From Prolixibacteraceae bacterium (GTDB taxonomy: Bacteria > Bacteroidota > Bacteroidia > Bacteroidales > Prolixibacteraceae): a DNA stretch of 9,547 bases. The notes below the pieces were generated by a model. The model was not told the origin of the DNA, did not search any database, and saw only the letters and a list, made by a program, of their open reading frames with translations. Within the stretch, counting starts at the first letter, position 1, and each line of letters begins with the position of its first letter. The stretch lies in assembly GCA_007116765.1 (NCBI GenBank), contig SKHV01000153.1:1-9547 (forward strand), written 5' to 3'. The position numbers and the translations under genes are program-made. Below are positions 7,275 to 9,547 of the stretch, piece by piece.

Positions 7275-7282
7275 TAACTTTG
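7275..7282 (+). promoter_or_regulatory. -7 promoter box for the beta-lactamase operon
   Basis: TAACTTTG is a perfect match to the Bacteroidota -7 consensus TAnnTTTG. No TTTG-like -33 box is visible 19-21 bases upstream, where the sequence is A-rich, so activity may be weak or factor-dependent. Initiation near 7288 gives a leader of about 55 bases that contains the small ORF at 7312-7347. Confidence 0.5.
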
Positions 7283-7311
7283 AATCAAGATAAGCAAGCA
7301 ATAAGCTCACA

Positions 7312-7347
7312 ATGAAACACAAACAAACCATAAAATCAATGAAATGA
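7312..7347 (+). CDS. 11-codon leader ORF overlapping the metallo-beta-lactamase start
   Basis: An ATG at 7312 opens the peptide MKHKQTIKSMK, ending at TGA 7345-7347. The stop overlaps the beta-lactamase ATG (7344-7346) as ATGA, the classic geometry for translational coupling. The peptide is lysine-rich (four of eleven residues) and otherwise unremarkable. It sits about 24 bases after the predicted transcription start. No Shine-Dalgarno is seen, as is normal in Bacteroidota. It may be a regulatory leader or chance. Confidence 0.35.
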   Translation: MKHKQTIKSMK

Positions 7348-8096
7348 TTAAACAGCTATTCATAATTTCAGTTCTCTCTCTGTTGATTATAATTCAAATG
7401 TTTGCACAAACAGATCATAAAATTGTAATCGACGAGGATATTCAACTGATTCATCTTCGCGACTCGGTTTTTATACATATATCTTGGCATCAAATGGACA
7501 ATTACGGCCGCTTTCCATCAAACGGACTGATAGTGATTAAAAACGGACAGGCGCTTATGATTGACACTCCTATGGATAATTCCAAAACGGAGAGATTAAC
7601 CCAATATTTGCGTGATTCGTTAAAGGTCAAATTAAGCACCCTTATAGCCGGGCATTTTCACAACGACTGCATAGGCGGCCTTGAATATTTGCAAGACATA
7701 GGTGTGGAGAGCATTGCAAACTCGATGACCGTTTCGCGGTGCAGGGAACTTGAACTACCCGTACCCTCAATACCCTTTACCGATTCACTGATATTCAACT
7801 TCGAGGGTGAGACGATTGAGTGTCGTTATTTTGGAGCAGGACACTCAACAGACAACATTGTAGTTTGGATTCCAAATAAAAAAATACTGTTTGGCGGATG
7901 CCTCGTCAGATCAATCGATTCAAAGGGGCTTGGGAATTTATCCGATGCAGTAGTGAACGACTGGGATTTCACGATTAAAAAACTCATGAAGAACTATCCC
8001 ATCGTTGAAACCGTAATTCCCGGACATGGAAACGTTGGAGGTCCGGAACTATTGACACATACAATAGAACTGGTTCAAGCCGAAAAGAAAAAATAA
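7344..8096 (+). CDS. subclass B1 metallo-beta-lactamase, CcrA/CfiA-like
   Basis: This 250-residue exported zinc hydrolase is predicted to open the beta-lactam ring in the periplasm. An N-terminal signal peptide (K3, hydrophobic core 5-18, likely cleavage after Ala21) precedes the mature domain. Zn1 ligands are His104, His106 (GHFHND) and His167 (GAGHSTDN). Zn2 ligands are Asp108, Cys186 (FGGCLV) and His228 (IPGHGN). All B1 ligands are therefore present. Cys109 after Asp108 is a trait shared with Bacteroides CcrA. The PSNG motif (58-61), GGLEYLQ, LPVP, TDSL, TDNIVVW and Asn198 in GNLSDA also resemble CcrA. At the substrate-contact position equivalent to Lys224 there is Arg189. Activity and spectrum cannot be read from sequence. 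The ATG at 7344 gives the signal peptide and overlaps the leader ORF stop. The next gene starts 22 bases downstream, suggesting an operon. Confidence 0.93.
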   Translation: MIKQLFIISVLSLLIIIQMFAQTDHKIVIDEDIQLIHLRDSVFIHISWHQMDNYGRFPSNGLIVIKNGQALMIDTPMDNSKTERLTQYLRDSLKVKLSTLIAGHFHNDCIGGLEYLQDIGVESIANSMTVSRCRELELPVPSIPFTDSLIFNFEGETIECRYFGAGHSTDNIVVWIPNKKILFGGCLVRSIDSKGLGNLSDAVVNDWDFTIKKLMKNYPIVETVIPGHGNVGGPELLTHTIELVQAEKKK

Positions 8097-8110
8097 TTAA
8101 ACTCTCCAAT

Positions 8111-8117
8111 AGGAAAG
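8111..8117 (+). promoter_or_regulatory. Shine-Dalgarno-like AGGAAAG before the GerMN-like gene
   Basis: AGGAAAG lies immediately before the ATG at 8119, with the AGGA core four bases away. This is close but usable and supports the chosen start. Purine-rich sites like this are uncommon before genes in this window. Confidence 0.35.
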
Positions 8118-8118
8118 T

Positions 8119-8676
8119 ATGAGCAAAAACAATACAAAAAGTTTCAAAAAAGGAATACTGATTATCGGAATTGCTCTGGTTCTGATTATCGCAGTTATAT
8201 TCATCATTCAATTCAAAAAAAACAAAACACATCAAATACTAGAAAGCGATAAGGAATTGGACTCATCCCACTACTCAATCGACACCTTATCTCCTACTCT
8301 TTTCTATTGGAAAGCCGAACACGATACAGCTACAAATAAGGAGTTTTTAAATCGAGGTTCATTGCTCGATTCCATTTCGAAAACACCTCACAACTTAATC
8401 GGCATTCTGAACAAACGACCTGCAAAATCTAAAATTGAATTCATTAGCATAAATGAAGACACCCTAACAATCAGTATTTTAGATGAAAAATACCTTATCG
8501 AACAAATGGGTTCAACCGGAGCTTATTGTTATCTTGCCGAAACCGTTTTCACCCTTACCGAAATAAAATGGGTTGAACTTGTCCGAATTGAAATGGAACA
8601 CGGTTCACATGCCAGTCCGGGCATTTACCGCAGAAACGATTTTGAAAACATGATAAAAGGCAAAGAAGCTCAATAA
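8119..8676 (+). CDS. membrane-anchored protein with a GerMN-like domain
   Basis: This 185-residue protein has a short basic cytoplasmic N-terminus (KSFKKG) and a single hydrophobic helix at about 12-31. A linker leads to a C-terminal domain facing the periplasm. The domain (about 58-172) has the pattern of GerMN domains, known from the germination protein GerM and mycobacterial LpqB: a strand with INEDTLTISI (111-120), then EQMGSTGAYCYLAETVFTLT (128-147), then strands ending in EHGSHASPGIY (160-170). The molecular role of GerMN domains is unclear. The assignment is by pattern and not certain. No lipobox or catalytic motif is seen; the only cysteine is Cys137. It follows the beta-lactamase by 22 bases with a purine-rich site before it, so the two are probably co-transcribed. 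That places both products at the cell envelope. Confidence 0.8.
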   Translation: MSKNNTKSFKKGILIIGIALVLIIAVIFIIQFKKNKTHQILESDKELDSSHYSIDTLSPTLFYWKAEHDTATNKEFLNRGSLLDSISKTPHNLIGILNKRPAKSKIEFISINEDTLTISILDEKYLIEQMGSTGAYCYLAETVFTLTEIKWVELVRIEMEHGSHASPGIYRRNDFENMIKGKEAQ

Positions 8677-8710
8677 GCAATAAAAACTGAATAAACGAAC
8701 CGGCAAAATC

Positions 8711-8727
8711 AAAAATTTACAATTTTT
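8711..8727. terminator. AT-only hairpin between convergent genes
   Basis: AAAAATT (8711-8717) and AATTTTT (8721-8727) form a perfect 7-bp stem with a 3-base loop. It lies 34 bases past the GerMN-like gene stop, and T runs occur on both strands. The lack of GC pairs makes termination weak, but the convergent position fits a bidirectional terminator. Confidence 0.3.
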
Positions 8728-8739
8728 ACTAATTGGATA

Positions 8740-8759
8740 ATTTGATTTTTAAATCAAAT
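8740..8759. repeat. perfect 9-bp palindrome between convergent genes
   Basis: ATTTGATTT (8740-8748), TT, and AAATCAAAT (8751-8759) form a perfect inverted repeat. An extra AAATCAAA lies at 8706-8713. No T-tract follows in either direction, so it is less terminator-like than the hairpin at 8711. It may be part of a transcription-end structure or a protein-binding site. Confidence 0.4.
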
Positions 8760-8790
8760 CATTTACACAATTACTTGCAGAATACTATTC

Positions 8791-9237
8791 CTATAAATCC
8801 TTTTTAAGATAAATCATATCAACAAGTTGTATGTCGCCCTCGAACATAGGATGGTCATAATTGTCTGTAAAAAAATTCTTTACTCGATATGACTCTTCAA
8901 ATCCACAACTTTTATAAAACGACATAATTGTCGGCGTTTCGCCTGTCCCGACAAGCATGGTTTTGTAGTCGTTTTTGTAAAAATCAGAAATGAATTTTAT
9001 CAATGCTCTACCGTACCCTTTGCTTTGGTATTTCTCGTATGTCGCTATGTTTTTCAGCTCACAGATTTCTTTATTTATTGGCAATACAACGCAAACACTT
9101 TTCAAATCATCGTCATATAAAGCAAACAAGTCTCCACTCGACAAATACTTATCAATCATATTTTCCTGCTCGTCTGCCAACAACAATAAGTCAAGAAACT
9201 GTTTCTTATTTTCAATAATTTTTTCTATTTTCACCAT
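8791..9237 (-). CDS. GNAT-family N-acetyltransferase, YvbK-like
   Basis: This 148-residue cytoplasmic protein transfers an acetyl group from acetyl-CoA to an unknown amine. Visible elements are the strand ELKNIA (60-65), the acetyl-CoA pyrophosphate loop QSKGYGRA (71-78, the Q/RxxGxG/A signature), VGTGETPT (96-103), and motif B FYKSCGFEESY (107-117). The tail FFTDNYDHPMFEGDIQLVDMIYL (122-144) resembles Bacillus YvbK as I remember it. Length is complete for a minimal GNAT. The ATG at 9237 is the first usable start. No -7 box or good Shine-Dalgarno is seen directly upstream. A second GNAT gene lies upstream on the same strand with about 80 bases between, so the two may share a transcript. Confidence 0.9.
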   Translation of the reverse strand: MVKIEKIIENKKQFLDLLLLADEQENMIDKYLSSGDLFALYDDDLKSVCVVLPINKEICELKNIATYEKYQSKGYGRALIKFISDFYKNDYKTMLVGTGETPTIMSFYKSCGFEESYRVKNFFTDNYDHPMFEGDIQLVDMIYLKKDL

Positions 9238-9251
9238 ATCTCTGCGGTTTC

Positions 9252-9293
9252 CTAATCTGTCTTATTTTTTTCGTATCGACCCATCATTTTCAT
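9252..9293 (-). CDS. 13-codon ORF with a Shine-Dalgarno site between two GNAT genes
   Basis: On the minus strand an AAGGAG (plus-strand CTCCTT at 9295-9300) precedes three possible ATGs (9293, 9287 and 9284). The frame ends at TAG 9252-9254, giving MKMMGRYEKNKTD. The site is ideally spaced, seven bases, for the second ATG. It ends 14 bases before the YvbK-like GNAT start. The peptide is charged, with no motif. It could be a translated leader, a relic of a start region, or chance. Confidence 0.3.
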   Translation of the reverse strand: MKMMGRYEKNKTD

Positions 9294-9316
9294 ACTCCTT
9301 ATTCTTTACTTAAAAC

Positions 9317-9547
9317 CTATCTCAAGCCTTCCATGCTAATGGTGTATTCATAAAGAGATACAGTCCTACTCTCAATACTGGAAGGTGACTCACCAATATA
9401 TCTGGCACCTATTTTATCATAAAATCCTTTTGAGTTTGGGTCACTAAATATGTATAAATACTTAATTCCTTTTTCTATACAAATAATATTTGCATATCTC
9501 ATCAGTTTTGTTCCAATCCCTTTTCTTAAATAATTAGGATTAATAAA
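9317..9547 (-). CDS. GNAT-family acetyltransferase, 3' part only (runs off the right edge)
   Basis: The frame is open on the minus strand from the window edge to a TAG at 9317-9319, encoding 76 residues. An internal ATG at 9502 is not the true start, because the open frame upstream of it encodes FINPNYLRKGIGTKL, with the acetyl-CoA binding RKGIG signature. Motif B follows as NSKGFYDKIGARYIGES, about 38-54 residues into the visible part. It ends YEYTISMEGLR. The N-terminal half of the domain lies beyond the window. The target is unknown. It lies upstream of, and in the same orientation as, the YvbK-like GNAT gene. Confidence 0.85.
   Translation of the reverse strand, partial: FINPNYLRKGIGTKLMRYANIICIEKGIKYLYIFSDPNSKGFYDKIGARYIGESPSSIESRTVSLYEYTISMEGLR

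Noticed and set aside
8677..9547. Integron-cassette origin for the tandem GNAT genes
   Set aside because: No attC-like GTTRRRY/RYYYAAC core sites or large imperfect palindromes were seen between the genes, and no integrase is present.
1..9547. CRISPR array, tRNA, rRNA or complete insertion sequence
   Set aside because: No regularly spaced repeats, no tRNA cloverleaf or T-loop signature, no rRNA-like stretches and no transposase motifs were found on reading either strand.

Overview
The window looks like chromosome from an AT-rich, anaerobic or facultative member of the Bacteroidota, probably a Bacteroidales/Marinilabiliales-type marine or gut lineage. Four things point there. Perfect copies of the Bacteroidota -7 promoter box (TAnnTTTG) precede four genes. 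Shine-Dalgarno sites are mostly absent. There is an ATPase of the Bacteroidota type whose C-terminus ends in a conserved-looking IPLWLFGFLY tail. A CcrA/CfiA-like metallo-beta-lactamase is also present. The genus cannot be fixed from the sequence alone.

Layout: 1-369 holds no convincing gene apart from a possible 17-codon gene tail at the left edge. It contains an imperfect inverted-repeat element (177-274) and a promoter for a PhzF-family isomerase (370-1164). At 1165-1377 there is a weak terminator, then a perfect 9-6-9 palindrome overlapping the -33 box of a promoter. That promoter drives an AAA_14-type ATPase gene (1378-2556), followed after 36 bp by the full-length pyruvate:ferredoxin oxidoreductase gene nifJ (2593-6144). 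A strong terminator ends this unit. A separately promoted alpha/beta hydrolase follows (6323-7102). Next comes a promoter, an 11-codon leader ORF overlapping the following start by ATGA, a subclass B1 metallo-beta-lactamase (7344-8096) and a membrane-anchored GerMN-like protein (8119-8676). The right end is on the minus strand: a YvbK-like GNAT acetyltransferase (8791-9237), a tiny ORF with a Shine-Dalgarno site, and the 3' part of a second GNAT gene that runs off the window.

How they work together: PFOR is the central metabolic gene, oxidatively decarboxylating pyruvate to acetyl-CoA with reduction of ferredoxin. It appears to share a transcript with the upstream ATPase. That ATPase has lost several residues I regard as family-conserved: the Walker B glutamate, an Arg-rich segment, and the Glu of the C-terminal FEVGGK-type motif. 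It may therefore be a non-hydrolysing or regulatory member. The metallo-beta-lactamase and GerMN-like genes form a two-gene envelope unit. The rest are unlinked accessory or housekeeping functions.

No complete novel multi-gene system is evident. The strongest leads are the degenerate ATPase with its palindromic operator upstream of nifJ, and the leader-ORF/beta-lactamase/GerMN operon.
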